Shown here one piece after another: positions 33,576-43,318 of a stretch of 64,000 bases of DNA. The first letter of the stretch is position 1, and every line of letters begins with the position of its first letter. The stretch comes from Salinibacterium sp. TMP30 (GTDB lineage Bacteria; Actinomycetota; Actinomycetes; Actinomycetales; Microbacteriaceae). Below the pieces are notes generated by a model. It searched no databases and was not told the DNA's origin. It saw only the letters and a program-made list of their open reading frames with translations. The stretch spans positions 1,054,001 through 1,118,000 of the forward strand of contig NZ_CP151642.1 in the NCBI RefSeq assembly GCF_038397785.1. The letters are read 5' to 3'. A program made the translations under genes and the position numbers.

Positions 33576-35917
33576 ACCTCGATCTGAGGTTGAGCATCCC
33601 CGTTGCCGCCGCGTGGTTGGTCGCGGTGCTGCTGATTGGTGTTCCGCAGTGGGCCGTCGCGAGTGCGGTGGTTTTGTGGCTTGCCGCGGGCGTCGCTACC
33701 GCCTCTGCCGTCGTCTCTCGGCGGCAGCTATTGGCCAGTGTTGCGCTTGCATGCGCGTTGGGAGCCCTCTGTTCGACCTCCGTTGCGGTGCACGCGGATG
33801 CGCGTCAGCCTGAATCGCTGAACGATCTTGCCGCTCACCACACTCTGGTGGAGGTATGGGGCACGACAACGTCGACGGTGCTAGCCGATGCGGAATACTT
33901 TCAGGCCCAGTTGTCTTCGGTAATTGTCGACGGGCAGGCGCTGCAGTTGAGTTCTCCTGCGCTGGTCTTTCGTGAGAGTAATCGCTTCGGTGCGAACGAT
34001 GCAGCTGTGGCACCACCGACTCACGAATGGGGAATAGGCGTCGAGTTCTCGGTCGCAGCAACGCTCACTGCAACCGAGCCGGGCGATGGTCGAGCGGTGT
34101 TGGTTTTTGCGTCGGAGGGCCCTCAGTGGCGCGCCGACCCTCCGGCGTCTGTCGAGTGGGCGAACCAACTCCGGCGTACGTTTGCGACCGCAGCCCAGAT
34201 CCTTCCGGGTGGTGGCGGAGAACTCATTGGCGGGCTCGCGATCGGCGACACCGCAGCTGTCAGTGAAGAGTTGGATGCGGCGATGAAAACAAGTTCGCTG
34301 AGTCACCTCACCGCGGTATCGGGAGCAAACTGCGCGATCGTCGTTGGTCTGATCATGGCACTCGGCGGCAGACTCGGCGCTCACCGTGTGTTGAGGATTG
34401 CGCTCTCAGTGCTAGTACTGCTGGCGTTCGTCGTTGTGGTCACCCCAGACCCTAGCGTTCTTCGAGCGGCGCTTATGGCGACGCTGGTACTCATAGCGTT
34501 GGGCAGTGGGCGACCAGTCAGGGGCATGGCTGTGCTCTCGCTCGCGGCGATTAGCCTTCTTGCTTTCGACCCGTGGTTGTCGCGCAATTTCGCCTTCGCG
34601 CTGTCAGTCTTCGCAACGGCGGGCCTGTTGCTGTTTGCCGAACCGTTGGCTCGACTCTTGGGCCGATGGTTGCCGCAGTGGCTCGCGCTCGTCATCGCAG
34701 TGCCTCTCGCAGCACAACTTGCGTGCCAACCGGTGCTCTTGTTGTTGCAGCCAACGCTGCCCTCCTATGGGGTTCTCGCGAATGTTCTTGCCGCCCCGGC
34801 GGCACCGGTAGCTACGGTGGTGGGTTTGGCGGCCTGTGTCGCGCTCTCGGTGTTTCCACCCCTGGGCATCGGCTTGATGTGGATTGCTTGGTTGCCCTCC
34901 GCGTGGGTGGCTGCTGTGGCAACATTCTTCGCCGACGCGCCTGGCGCGCGCATCCCCTGGTGGGAGGGTTGGGTAGGTGTGCTGGTGCTCAGCGCTGTGA
35001 CGGTGCTCCTGTTAGCGGCTTTGGTGATGCGTGATCCGTGGCGCCGCCGGGCACTCACAATGCTCGTGGTCGCGTCGACTCTTACGGCTGCGGTGACCGC
35101 CGGCCTTGGGGTAAGCGCAATGCTGTCCTGGCCCAAGGATTGGCAATTTGCACAATGCGATGTAGGTCAGGGGGATGCGGTTGTGGTTCGCAGCGATGAA
35201 AGGATTGCTCTGATCGACACCGGTTCAGATCCGCAGCGCGTCGACTCCTGTCTCACACGCTTGGGCATACAGCGAATTGATCTGCTGGTGCTCACCCATT
35301 TCGACCACGACCATGTTGGTGGTGCAGCCGCCCTGATAGGCCGGGCGGACACGGTGCTTGTTGGGCCCACCGGGTCCGCACAGGATGTCGCCCTGCTCGA
35401 CACTTTCGCGATAGCCGGTGCTCATGTGCTTCCTGCCAGCACCGGCGATCGCGGCGAGCTTGGTGAGCTGCGTTGGAGTGTGCTCTGGCCGGGCGAGCGG
35501 CTGGCGGGTATTGATCCGGGAAATGATGCGAGCGTGATCGTCGAGTTTCTGCCGCGGCCCGATTGCGAACACCAGTGTCTGAGCTCGGTCTTCCTTGGCG
35601 ACCTAGGCGAGAGTGCGCAGGCACGGCTCCTCGGCGAGAGAAGGGTGTCTACGGTGGATGTCGTCAAAGTCAGTCATCACGGTTCCGCTGATCAATATCC
35701 ACCCCTCTATGCTGCGCTTAACTCAACCGTGGGATTGGTGGGCGTCGGTGCAGGCAATGGCTACGGGCATCCCACCGCTGATGCACTCGACATGCTCAAC
35801 GAAACAGGCATTACGGCGGTGCGAAGCGACACCGAAGGGCTGGTTTTGGTCTCGCCCGCGACCCGCCCGGGAGCCGTTCGGCTGTGGTCGGAACGGCACG
35901 TCAGCGGGCAAGGATAG
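33572..35917 (+). CDS. comEC: Competence channel protein ComEC
   Basis: A 781-residue protein. It begins with two or three helices, then a periplasm-type DUF4131 domain, the ComEC channel core with SHLTAVSGANCAIV (near 245-258), and a C-terminal metallo-beta-lactamase domain with LTHFDHDHVGG (near 570-580). ComEC moves single-stranded DNA into the cell. It is coupled to comEA by overlap. TAGGCT at 35915-35920, overlapping the stop, may be the -10 of holA. Confidence 0.93.
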   Translation: MNLDLRLSIPVAAAWLVAVLLIGVPQWAVASAVVLWLAAGVATASAVVSRRQLLASVALACALGALCSTSVAVHADARQPESLNDLAAHHTLVEVWGTTTSTVLADAEYFQAQLSSVIVDGQALQLSSPALVFRESNRFGANDAAVAPPTHEWGIGVEFSVAATLTATEPGDGRAVLVFASEGPQWRADPPASVEWANQLRRTFATAAQILPGGGGELIGGLAIGDTAAVSEELDAAMKTSSLSHLTAVSGANCAIVVGLIMALGGRLGAHRVLRIALSVLVLLAFVVVVTPDPSVLRAALMATLVLIALGSGRPVRGMAVLSLAAISLLAFDPWLSRNFAFALSVFATAGLLLFAEPLARLLGRWLPQWLALVIAVPLAAQLACQPVLLLLQPTLPSYGVLANVLAAPAAPVATVVGLAACVALSVFPPLGIGLMWIAWLPSAWVAAVATFFADAPGARIPWWEGWVGVLVLSAVTVLLLAALVMRDPWRRRALTMLVVASTLTAAVTAGLGVSAMLSWPKDWQFAQCDVGQGDAVVVRSDERIALIDTGSDPQRVDSCLTRLGIQRIDLLVLTHFDHDHVGGAAALIGRADTVLVGPTGSAQDVALLDTFAIAGAHVLPASTGDRGELGELRWSVLWPGERLAGIDPGNDASVIVEFLPRPDCEHQCLSSVFLGDLGESAQARLLGERRVSTVDVVKVSHHGSADQYPPLYAALNSTVGLVGVGAGNGYGHPTADALDMLNETGITAVRSDTEGLVLVSPATRPGAVRLWSERHVSGQG

Positions 35918-35948
35918 GCTGGGGTCGCAGTTCTAAGTGAGGAGTCTC

Positions 35949-36977
35949 GTGGCCGCTAAACCCCCAGCGCGATCGCCGGCAAAGTCGAAGGTTGTTATCC
36001 CGCAATTGACGTGGAACAACGTGCGCCCGGCGCCAATCGTGCTCGTCAGTGGCACCGAAGGTTTCCTTGCCGACCGTGCGATTCGGTTGCTGCGCGACAC
36101 CCTCAAGGTTGAAGATCCCAGCCTCGAAGTGAGCGACCTTGAGGCCGACCAGTACGCCCCTGGTGAGCTCATTAGTTTGGCGAGCCCCTCGCTCTTCAGC
36201 GAACCGCGAATGATTCGCATCACGAACGTTGAAAAATGTTCCGACGCGTTCATTACAGAAACGCTGAAGTATTTGGATGCACCCGCCGACGACACCTATG
36301 TCGTGCTCCGTCATGCCGGGGGAGTGCGTGGTAAGAAGCTGCTCGACGCTATCCGTGGCGGAACGGGTGGTGGAATCGAGGTGGTATGTGTCGACCTCAA
36401 GAAGGATGCGGAGAAGTACGACTTCGCGGCCGCGGAGTTTGCGACTAAACGTCGACGAGTGACACCCGGAGCGCTGCGCACCCTCGTGTCTGCTTTTTCT
36501 GCTGATCTGGCCGAGCTGGCTGCTGCGTGTCAGCAGCTCATTGCCGATGATGCTGATGAGATCAACGAGGCGACTGTTGCTCGCTACTATTCTGGTCGGG
36601 TCGAAACCAGCGCATTCAAGGTTGCGGATTCTGCGATCGCGGGTCGCTCAGGTGAAGCTCTTGTGTTGCTGCGTCATGCTCTCGCATCTGGTGCTGATCC
36701 GGTTCCGATCGTTGCGGCGTTTGCGTCAAAACTGCGCACGATGGCCAAACTCTCTGGCGGCGCAATGTCGTCAGGGCAGGCGGCGAAGACTTTCGGGATG
36801 GCGCCGTGGCAAGCAGATCGGGCGATGAAGGATTTGCGCGGCTGGAGCGATGCTGGGCTTGGCTCCGCCATTGAGGCAATCGCCGATACGGATGCTCAGG
36901 TCAAGGGCTTGGGGCGCGACCCCGTTTTCGCGTTGGAACGCATGATTACCGTTGTGGCGGCTCGAGGCATCCGCTAA
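35949..36977 (+). CDS. holA: DNA polymerase III delta subunit
   Basis: A 342-residue clamp-loader subunit. IVLVSGTEGFLADRAI near residue 30 and FALERMITVVAARG at the end are typical. HolA opens the beta sliding clamp. The comEA-comEC-holA-rpsT order is common in bacteria. I chose GTG 35949, preceded by AGGAG (35940-35944); a GTG at 35937 would add four residues. TAGGCT at 35915 could be its -10, giving a short leader. Confidence 0.9.
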   Translation: MAAKPPARSPAKSKVVIPQLTWNNVRPAPIVLVSGTEGFLADRAIRLLRDTLKVEDPSLEVSDLEADQYAPGELISLASPSLFSEPRMIRITNVEKCSDAFITETLKYLDAPADDTYVVLRHAGGVRGKKLLDAIRGGTGGGIEVVCVDLKKDAEKYDFAAAEFATKRRRVTPGALRTLVSAFSADLAELAAACQQLIADDADEINEATVARYYSGRVETSAFKVADSAIAGRSGEALVLLRHALASGADPVPIVAAFASKLRTMAKLSGGAMSSGQAAKTFGMAPWQADRAMKDLRGWSDAGLGSAIEAIADTDAQVKGLGRDPVFALERMITVVAARGIR

Positions 36978-37045
36978 CTAGCGGCGCCACCCGACAACAT
37001 GCGGCCCAACAACATTCGGCCCTACAACAAGTGACGCAACAACAA

Positions 37046-37085
37046 ACGCCTCCGGCCGCGAGCGGTGGAGGCGTCTGTTGTTTTT
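37046..37085. terminator. Bidirectional terminator between holA and rpsT
   Basis: ACGCCTCC (37046-37053) pairs with GGAGGCGT (37067-37074). The outer CAACAA and TTGTTG-like flanks extend the stem. On the plus strand TGTTGTTTTTC follows; on the minus strand TTTGTTG follows. It should stop both holA and rpsT transcripts. Confidence 0.8.
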
Positions 37086-37109
37086 CGGCAGTGTGCCGAT
37101 GTGAGGTCT

Positions 37110-37370
37110 TTAGAGTGCGGCGACCTGCTTGGCGATAGCCGACTTGCGGTTCGCTGCTTGGTTCTTGTGCAGCACGCCCTTGCCTGCGGCCTTGTCGAGC
37201 GTCTTGCTCGCTGCGAGGAGGCGCGCGGTGGCGGTCTCTTTGTCGCCAGCCTTGATTGCTTCGCGGGTTGCACGGATAGCGGTCTTGACCTGGCTCTTGA
37301 CTGCACGATTGCGGTCTTGTGCCTTCTTGTTGGTGCCGATGCGCTTGATCTGCGACTTAATATTTGCCAC
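37110..37370 (-). CDS. rpsT: Ribosomal protein bS20
   Basis: An 86-residue basic protein: [25 protein letters not shown] with helical Lys/Arg/Ala repeats after it, typical of S20 in the 30S subunit body. The start is GTG 37370 (MANIKSQ). Upstream ATGs would add unrelated residues. A purine-rich AAGAAAG lies upstream as a possible ribosome site. It converges with holA. Confidence 0.95.
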   Translation of the reverse strand: MANIKSQIKRIGTNKKAQDRNRAVKSQVKTAIRATREAIKAGDKETATARLLAASKTLDKAAGKGVLHKNQAANRKSAIAKQVAAL

Positions 37371-37758
37371 GTGTATGTGCTTTCTTGTTTGTGGATCAGA
37401 GATGGTGGGCGGCCGTGGAAGAGAATCGGTGTTCTGATTCCCGGCCGCGATGCGCATACTGTTCGACAAAGAACCTTATGCATAAGCCAACAGGCAACAT
37501 TACCAGCGCGGTGGAGCTAAGGCAATTGCGCAGCAATTGTGCGACCCCAGCGCCGGGCAAACTGTGTTTGCTCGGGCTTGTCGGCGGGTTCCCGCCTTGG
37601 CTGCAGTCTCCCGCCCATCAACATTAGGGCTGCAGGGCTTTCTCTACCTGTTTGCGACGCCATATTCGCGGGCTCAAGCCGCCGGCGACGAGTTCCCGCC
37701 AACATTTTCGGGGGTTATCCCGATTCCTCGGGCATTCCGCGTTTCCTAGTGTCGAGGT
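37371..37758. other. Intergenic region between divergent rpsT and DUF4190 genes
   Basis: This 388-bp stretch should hold the rpsT promoter (a TATGCATA self-complementary core lies at about 37478-37485) and, at its right end, the DUF4190 -10 (TAGTGT, 37747-37752). Short open frames exist in several frames, but none has a domain or a convincing start. No tRNA or known riboswitch is seen. Confidence 0.5.
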
Positions 37759-38190
37759 ATGACTTCTTTAACTATTTCTGATTCCCCTGTCGATTCGTCC
37801 GCGGGGGTGCTCACGCCTTCTCGCGAGGGTGCTGCGGGTGCTGATGCAGCGCCCGACGACCGTGCCGTGCCGACCGATTCGGCATCCCCAGCCCCCGATC
37901 GCCCAGTTGCACCAGCTGCACCAGCTGCAGCTTCTGCCGCGCGCACATCCCGCACGATGAGTATTTTGGCGTTGAGCTTGGGTATTGCGTCGCTTTTCTT
38001 TGCTCAAAGCGTTGTTGTGCCGCTGGCAGCTATCGTCTTGGGCGTTTTTGGTCTTCGGGATGAGCCTGCGGGGCGAAGTTTCTCTATTTGGGGCATTGTG
38101 TTGGCTTGCGTCGCTACCTTCGGTTGGGTTGTTGTTGTGGCTGCTGGCGCATTGATTTCGCTGCCGTTTCTTTTCTTCGCCGCGTTCTAG
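37759..38190 (+). CDS. DUF4190-like membrane protein
   Basis: A 143-residue protein with about 65 disordered Ala/Pro/Asp-rich N-terminal residues, then two membrane helices (about 68-95 and 110-140) separated by a short loop FGLRDEPAGRSFSIWGI, as in DUF4190 proteins. Function is unknown. TAGTGT lies exactly 6 nt before the ATG, so the message is probably leaderless. Confidence 0.7.
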   Translation: MTSLTISDSPVDSSAGVLTPSREGAAGADAAPDDRAVPTDSASPAPDRPVAPAAPAAASAARTSRTMSILALSLGIASLFFAQSVVVPLAAIVLGVFGLRDEPAGRSFSIWGIVLACVATFGWVVVVAAGALISLPFLFFAAF

Positions 38191-38311
38191 AAGCGCCTGA
38201 ACGTGCCTGAACGTTCCTGATCGGTGCCCCTGCGGCTACTAAACCGTGGGTCGGCCCGCTATTTCGTCGGGGTGCACGCAGGATCGTCGCTCTCGTGGGA
38301 GAATTGGGCGG

Positions 38312-40177
38312 ATGTCTCCTCGCGCCTCTTACACACTTGAGCCTGCTTCGACCGATCCGGCGTTTATCCGCAACTTTTGCATCATTGCGCATATCGATCA
38401 TGGCAAGTCCACCCTCGCTGACCGCATGCTGTCGGTCACGGGGGTTGTCAGCGACCGCGATATGCGGGCCCAGTATCTCGACCGCATGGATATTGAGCGT
38501 GAGCGCGGCATCACGATCAAGAGCCAAGCGGTGCGCATGCCGTGGGCGCTGATTGATGAGAACGGCAAAGAGCAGTCGTATGCGCTCAACATGATTGACA
38601 CGCCTGGCCATGTGGACTTCACCTATGAGGTGTCTCGTTCGTTGGCGGCGTGTGAGGGCGCAATTCTTTTGGTTGATGCGGCGCAGGGCATTGAGGCGCA
38701 GACGCTCGCAAACCTCTATTTGGCACTCGAGAATGATCTGACGATCATTCCGGTGCTGAACAAGATTGATCTTCCTGCTGCAGATCCTGAGAAGTATGCC
38801 GATGAGATTGCGGGTCTCATTGGTTGCGATCCATCAACGGTGCTTCGGGTTTCTGGCAAGACCGGTGTCGGCGTGCCCGAATTGCTCGATGAAGCTACGC
38901 GATTGATCCCTGGCCCTATCGGCGACCCGTCAGCTCCGGCCCGCGCAATGATTTTTGACTCTGTCTATGACGCCTACCGGGGTGTTATTACTTACGTTCG
39001 CATGATCGACGGCAAGATGGCGCCGCGCGAAAAGGTCATGATGATGTCGACGAAGTCAGCTCACGAGTTGCTGGAGATTGGGGTGAGTTCACCTGAGCCG
39101 ACCCCCACGAACGGTCTCGGCGTCGGCGAGGTTGGGTACCTCATTACGGGTGTGAAGGATGTTCGCCTCAGCAAGGTTGGCGACACGGTCACTAACTTCG
39201 CAAAGCCGTCGACTGTGCCGCTTCAGGGCTATTCCGAGCCGAAACCGATGGTGTTCTCGGGTCTCTATCCCATCGACGGTTCTGACTACCCGGTGCTGCG
39301 TGAGGCACTAGACAAGCTGAAACTTTCGGATGCTGCGCTCGTTTACGAGCCTGAGACTTCTGTTGCGCTCGGGTTCGGTTTCCGTTGTGGATTCTTGGGA
39401 CTGCTGCACTTGGAGATTGTGCGTGAGCGTCTTGAGCGCGAGTTCAACCTCGACATGATTGCGACTGCACCTTCCGTAATTTACGAGGTCATGAGCGATG
39501 ACAAGAGCGTCACGACGGTCACTAACCCGAGTGAGTTCCCAGCCGGGAAGATTGTCAGCGTTACCGAGCCGATGGTGAAGGCATCCATTCTTACTCCTAA
39601 AGACTTTGTCGGAACGGTCATGGAGCTGTGCCAGTCGCGTCGCGGAACCATGCAGGGCATGGAATATGTCGGAACTGACCGCGTTGAGCTTCACTACACC
39701 ATGCCTCTCGGCGAGATTGTGTTTGACTTCTTCGACCATTTGAAGAGCCGCACGCAGGGTTATGCGAGTCTCGACTATGAGCCCAGCGGCCATCAGGAGG
39801 CCGATCTCGTGAAGGTCGACATTCTGCTTCAGGGCGAGGCCGTCGATGCGTTCAGCGCGATCGTGCACCGCGATAAGGCGTATGCCTATGGCGTGCTGAT
39901 GACGGAACGTTTGAAGAATCTGATTCCGCGTCAGCAGTTTGAGGTTCCCATCCAGGCCGCAATTGGCGCACGCATCATTGCTCGCGAGTCCATCCGGGCG
40001 ATGCGTAAAGACGTTTTGGCGAAGTGCTACGGTGGCGATATTAGCCGCAAGCGAAAGCTCCTTGAGAAGCAAAAAGAGGGCAAGAAGCGCATGAAGATGG
40101 TCGGTCGCGTAGAGGTTCCCCAGGCTGCCTTCATTGCGGCGCTGTCTGGTGAAGTCGAAGGCAAAGAGAAGAAGTAG
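38312..40177 (+). CDS. lepA: Elongation factor 4
   Basis: A 621-residue translational GTPase. G1 is AHIDHGKST near 25, G2 lies in RGITI, G3 is DTPGH and G4 is NKID. The C-terminal domain ends with [22 protein letters not shown], the LepA signature. LepA back-translocates or remobilises stalled ribosomes. I chose ATG 38312; GAGAAT stands 7 nt upstream. A start at 38246 would add 22 unrelated residues. DUF1990 follows after 5 bp. Confidence 0.95.
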   Translation: MSPRASYTLEPASTDPAFIRNFCIIAHIDHGKSTLADRMLSVTGVVSDRDMRAQYLDRMDIERERGITIKSQAVRMPWALIDENGKEQSYALNMIDTPGHVDFTYEVSRSLAACEGAILLVDAAQGIEAQTLANLYLALENDLTIIPVLNKIDLPAADPEKYADEIAGLIGCDPSTVLRVSGKTGVGVPELLDEATRLIPGPIGDPSAPARAMIFDSVYDAYRGVITYVRMIDGKMAPREKVMMMSTKSAHELLEIGVSSPEPTPTNGLGVGEVGYLITGVKDVRLSKVGDTVTNFAKPSTVPLQGYSEPKPMVFSGLYPIDGSDYPVLREALDKLKLSDAALVYEPETSVALGFGFRCGFLGLLHLEIVRERLEREFNLDMIATAPSVIYEVMSDDKSVTTVTNPSEFPAGKIVSVTEPMVKASILTPKDFVGTVMELCQSRRGTMQGMEYVGTDRVELHYTMPLGEIVFDFFDHLKSRTQGYASLDYEPSGHQEADLVKVDILLQGEAVDAFSAIVHRDKAYAYGVLMTERLKNLIPRQQFEVPIQAAIGARIIARESIRAMRKDVLAKCYGGDISRKRKLLEKQKEGKKRMKMVGRVEVPQAAFIAALSGEVEGKEKK

Positions 40178-40182
40178 CCGAA

Positions 40183-40776
40183 GTGGATTCCCGCACCTAC
40201 CCCAATGCTCCCGTAACGTACGGCGCGGTGGGTGCCACGCGTGGCAGCACTTTCACTGTGCTCCCGCCGACGGGGTTTCGACGGGTTGATCGTAGCGCTC
40301 GAATCGGACACGGTGAGGAACGTTGGGAGTTCGCGCATCAGCAGATTCTGACGTGGGGTGTGAAGCGTCGCAGCGGCTTTGGTGTGACGCTGTTGCCGCG
40401 CGACCCGGCGGGCGAAGTGCTCGACCTGTCACAGGACAACGATGCGCATCCGAAGGTTCGTCCTGGTGACACGATCGTACTGTCGATTGGTCGCGGTCGA
40501 TTGACAGCGCACGAGCCGGTTCGGGTCGTTTATGTCGTTGATGAGCCTAAGGTTGCTGGCTTTGCGTACGGAACGTTGGAGGGACATCCGCTGCGGGGTG
40601 AAGAATCGTTCATGATCGAACGTCGCGACGATAACTCAGTGTGGATGACGGTTCGTTCGTTCTCTCGACCATCATCGACCAAGTGGATGCTGCTGTCGCC
40701 GGCTTTGCGAATTTTGCAGCACGTCGTGGTTGGCCGCTATTTGCGCGCCCTAGCCGGAACGATTCCTACCCTGTAG
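40183..40776 (+). CDS. DUF1990-family protein
   Basis: A 197-residue protein matching the actinobacterial DUF1990 family: GFRRVDRSARIGHGEERWEFAHQQILTWGVKRRSGF and a YGTLEGHPLRGEESF segment. The family fold may bind a hydrophobic ligand, but function is unknown. The GTG start is 5 bp after lepA, so it is probably co-transcribed. Confidence 0.8.
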   Translation: MDSRTYPNAPVTYGAVGATRGSTFTVLPPTGFRRVDRSARIGHGEERWEFAHQQILTWGVKRRSGFGVTLLPRDPAGEVLDLSQDNDAHPKVRPGDTIVLSIGRGRLTAHEPVRVVYVVDEPKVAGFAYGTLEGHPLRGEESFMIERRDDNSVWMTVRSFSRPSSTKWMLLSPALRILQHVVVGRYLRALAGTIPTL

Positions 40777-40785
40777 CGTCTCGGC

Positions 40786-41463
40786 CTACCTGCGTTCCTT
40801 AAGCTCGGTAATGGTGGCAAGTACCTCGTCGAGCCCACTGACGAGGTCATCAACGACAATGAGCGCGTTTGTACTGCGGAGTTCGTCAACCGAGTATGCG
40901 CCGGTCGCAACCGCAATGAAGGGTAGCGATGCAGAGTCGGCGGCTAGCCCGTCGTTGGGGGTGTCGCCGATGATCACGTGTGTTCCTTCACCGAGCGTGG
41001 GGGCCACGAGCGAGGTGAGGTGAGGACGGTTGGGTGAACGATCGCCGAAGAACGAGTTCTGCCAGTTGAAGTCGTCGATGGAGTAGCCGGCTGCTAAGAG
41101 TTTGTAGCGCGAATGCAGCGGACCATTTCCGGTGAGTAGTGCATTTCCCCAGCCTCGGCCCGCAACTTCACGCAGTGCCTGTGGTCCACCAGCAACCGCC
41201 TCGCGGGTATATCCGTTCTCGTGTTGGGCGCGCGTACGCACGTCGAGTTCAGCGAGCAGGTCGTCCAGCATCGCCAGTGGGTGGCCGTTGAGCTCGAGCA
41301 GTTCGGTGAGTAGCTGCCCCTCAGTCATCCCGTGCGGGTTGGCAATGCGGTGGCGTGGCGGGCCGCCGGTGACGCGGCTGAATGCGTCGAGATAGACAGT
41401 TGCTCCGTCACGAGAGTTGTGAATGAGTGTGCCGTCGATGTCCCACAGGATGTGCGTTTTCAC
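40786..41463 (-). CDS. HAD-superfamily hydrolase
   Basis: A 225-residue protein. Motif I is DIDGTL (Asp8/Asp10), motif II is LLTGNG and motif IV is IIGDTPND. A helical cap lies between I and II. It should be a phosphatase on a small phosphorylated metabolite. GTG 41463 is the start because GACAAT lies 6 nt upstream and longer forms would run into divergent hemW. Confidence 0.82.
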   Translation of the reverse strand: MKTHILWDIDGTLIHNSRDGATVYLDAFSRVTGGPPRHRIANPHGMTEGQLLTELLELNGHPLAMLDDLLAELDVRTRAQHENGYTREAVAGGPQALREVAGRGWGNALLTGNGPLHSRYKLLAAGYSIDDFNWQNSFFGDRSPNRPHLTSLVAPTLGEGTHVIIGDTPNDGLAADSASLPFIAVATGAYSVDELRSTNALIVVDDLVSGLDEVLATITELKERR

Positions 41464-41562
41464 TGTTTCATTGTCCCACGCTCGGGGGTGCGACAATTGA
41501 GGGGTGTCTGCATGCAAGAGTTGCGGCAGGCTCTCGTGATCGGCTGCTGAGGGGACTCGTTC

Positions 41563-42813
41563 GTGCCAGGTGCTTTGCCCATTGCAGATCCAGCACCCCT
41601 CGATGGCGCACTTCCCGCATCCGCCGCCGTCGGCTCTGAAGGTCGCCCATGGAGTGTCTACATCCACGTTCCGTTTTGCCGGGTGCGGTGCGGTTACTGC
41701 GACTTCAACACGTACACGAGCGACGAGTTGCGCGGGGCCAAACGATCCGACTACGCGACGGAAGCCATTGCAGAAATCGCGCTGGCATCCGCGGTGTTGT
41801 CTCAGGCAGGCGTCGCTTCCCGACAAGCATCAACAGTGTTTTTCGGTGGCGGCACGCCTACTTTGTTGCCAGTGACCGACCTCACTCGGATGCTTGCTGC
41901 TGCGCGTGACACGTGGGGCTTCACTTCGGATGCCGAGGTGACCACCGAGGCAAATCCTGACTCTGTGGATCGAGACTATTTGCTCGCGCTCAAGGAAGCG
42001 GGCTTCACTCGTGTGTCGTTCGGGATGCAATCTGCGGTGCAGCACGTGCTCGCAACCCTCGAGCGAACTCATGACCCTGAACGCGTACCACATGTGGTGA
42101 CGTGGGCGCGCGAGGTGGGGCTCGATGTGAGTCTTGACCTGATCTACGGCACACCGGGGGAGAGCCTCGAGGATTGGGAGCGCTCACTCGATCACGCCAT
42201 TGCGCAGAACCCCGACCACATTTCTGCCTACGCGTTGATTATTGAGACGGGAACCAAGCTGGCCGGGCAGATCCGTCGCGGCGTGGTTGCCCCGGTCGAT
42301 GATGATCTGCAGGCGGACATGTATGAGCTGGCCGAGCAGAAACTGAGTGCTGCGGGGTATGAATGGTATGAGGTCAGCAATTGGGGCAAGGCCAGCAATG
42401 ATCCTGACGTGAGCAATACCAGTCGCCACAACCTTGGCTACTGGCTTGGCAACGACTGGTGGGGTGTTGGGCCTGGTGCACATAGCCACGTCGGCGGAGT
42501 GCGCTGGTGGAATGTGAAGCATCCTGCCGCGTATGCCGACCGCATCGCTGCCGGACACTCGCCCGGAGCTGGTAGAGAGATACTCGCTGACTCCAGCAAG
42601 TACTTGGAGCACGTGTTGTTGCGAACCCGAGTGCGGAACGGTCTCCCCATAAACACGCTCGATGCGGATGGCCGTAATGCAGTCGCTGGTCTCATTGCTG
42701 AGGAGCTCGTGGATGCGCGTGCGGCCTTGAGCGGAACGATTGAGCTCACGCTGAAGGGGCGCCTGCTCGCGGATGCCGTGGTTCGACGATTGCTCGCTGA
42801 CGCCCCGATCTAG
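41563..42813 (+). CDS. hemW: Radical SAM heme chaperone HemW
   Basis: A 416-residue radical SAM protein. The 4Fe-4S motif is CRVRCGYC (CxxxCxxC), preceded by YIHVPFC. GGGTPTLL and an IYGTPGESLEDWE segment follow, then a C-terminal HemW domain. HemW carries heme and can insert it into respiratory enzymes; it is often misnamed oxygen-independent coproporphyrinogen oxidase. GTG 41563 has the ribosome site GAGGGGAC. ATGs further upstream are out of frame. Confidence 0.9.
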   Translation: MPGALPIADPAPLDGALPASAAVGSEGRPWSVYIHVPFCRVRCGYCDFNTYTSDELRGAKRSDYATEAIAEIALASAVLSQAGVASRQASTVFFGGGTPTLLPVTDLTRMLAAARDTWGFTSDAEVTTEANPDSVDRDYLLALKEAGFTRVSFGMQSAVQHVLATLERTHDPERVPHVVTWAREVGLDVSLDLIYGTPGESLEDWERSLDHAIAQNPDHISAYALIIETGTKLAGQIRRGVVAPVDDDLQADMYELAEQKLSAAGYEWYEVSNWGKASNDPDVSNTSRHNLGYWLGNDWWGVGPGAHSHVGGVRWWNVKHPAAYADRIAAGHSPGAGREILADSSKYLEHVLLRTRVRNGLPINTLDADGRNAVAGLIAEELVDARAALSGTIELTLKGRLLADAVVRRLLADAPI

Positions 42814-42837
42814 AGCGGTGAGGGTGGTGGGTTCGAG

Positions 42838-43212
42838 CTACTTAATAAAGGCAAATGTGAGCGGATAGCTGTAGGCCTGCCCATTGTTTGCGGCGATTGC
42901 GGCGATGATGCTGAAGATGACAATGATTACGCCGATGGCGAGAATGATCAAGACTCCGATGCCCGCGATCGAGAGGATTCCGCCTAAAAAGAATCCGATA
43001 TACATGGTGATCTGAAAGTTCAGTGCGGTGCGGGTGTGCGCGCGCACGAAGGGACCCCGGTCCTTGAAGACGAGGTAGCCGACTAGCGCGGGAATGAATG
43101 CGAAGAAGATTCCACCAATGTGAATCAACGTCGACCAGAGCTTCTCGTCGCTCGGACTCATCGGTTGGATCGGTGCGTACGGAGAACTGTTGGGGGGTGT
43201 GGAGTCTGACAT
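42838..43212 (-). CDS. DUF4870 membrane protein 1
   Basis: A 124-residue protein with a polar N terminus (about 20 residues) and three membrane helices. WSTLIHIGGIFFAFIPALVGYLVFKDRGPFVRAHTRTALNFQITM is the DUF4870 signature. Function is unknown. The ATG at 43212 has TTTAAT 6 nt upstream and the spacer GGAGTC can serve as a ribosome site. It is a tandem paralogue of the next gene. Confidence 0.78.
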   Translation of the reverse strand: MSDSTPPNSSPYAPIQPMSPSDEKLWSTLIHIGGIFFAFIPALVGYLVFKDRGPFVRAHTRTALNFQITMYIGFFLGGILSIAGIGVLIILAIGVIIVIFSIIAAIAANNGQAYSYPLTFAFIK

Positions 43213-43262
43213 GACTCCATTAAAGCCTGCATCGGGCAAAAGCGTGCATTGGGCAAAAGAAT

Positions 43263-43290
43263 GGCCCCGAGAGCCTAAGCTCCCGGGGCC
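43263..43290 (-). terminator. Terminator after DUF4870 gene 2
   Basis: GGCCCCGAGAG (43263-43273) and CTCCCGGGGCC (43280-43290) form an 11-bp stem with one mismatch and a 6-nt loop. On the minus strand it is followed by ATTCTTTTGC, a fair T-run. It separates the two DUF4870 genes into distinct transcripts. Confidence 0.72.
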
Positions 43291-43318
43291 GAGTCTTAAT
43301 TGGCTACTAAATTTTGTG

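Noticed and set aside
37539-37781. 80-residue open frame upstream of the DUF4190 gene
   Set aside because: It overlaps the DUF4190 promoter and start in another frame and lacks any domain.
40786-41826. Long version of the HAD gene (346 residues)
   Set aside because: The extra N-terminal part overlaps hemW, has no HAD content, and GTG 41463 has a well-placed -10.
42826-42850. GGTTCGAGC as the T-arm of a tRNA
   Set aside because: No acceptor stem, D-arm or anticodon arm can be folded around it; it lies between two coding ends.
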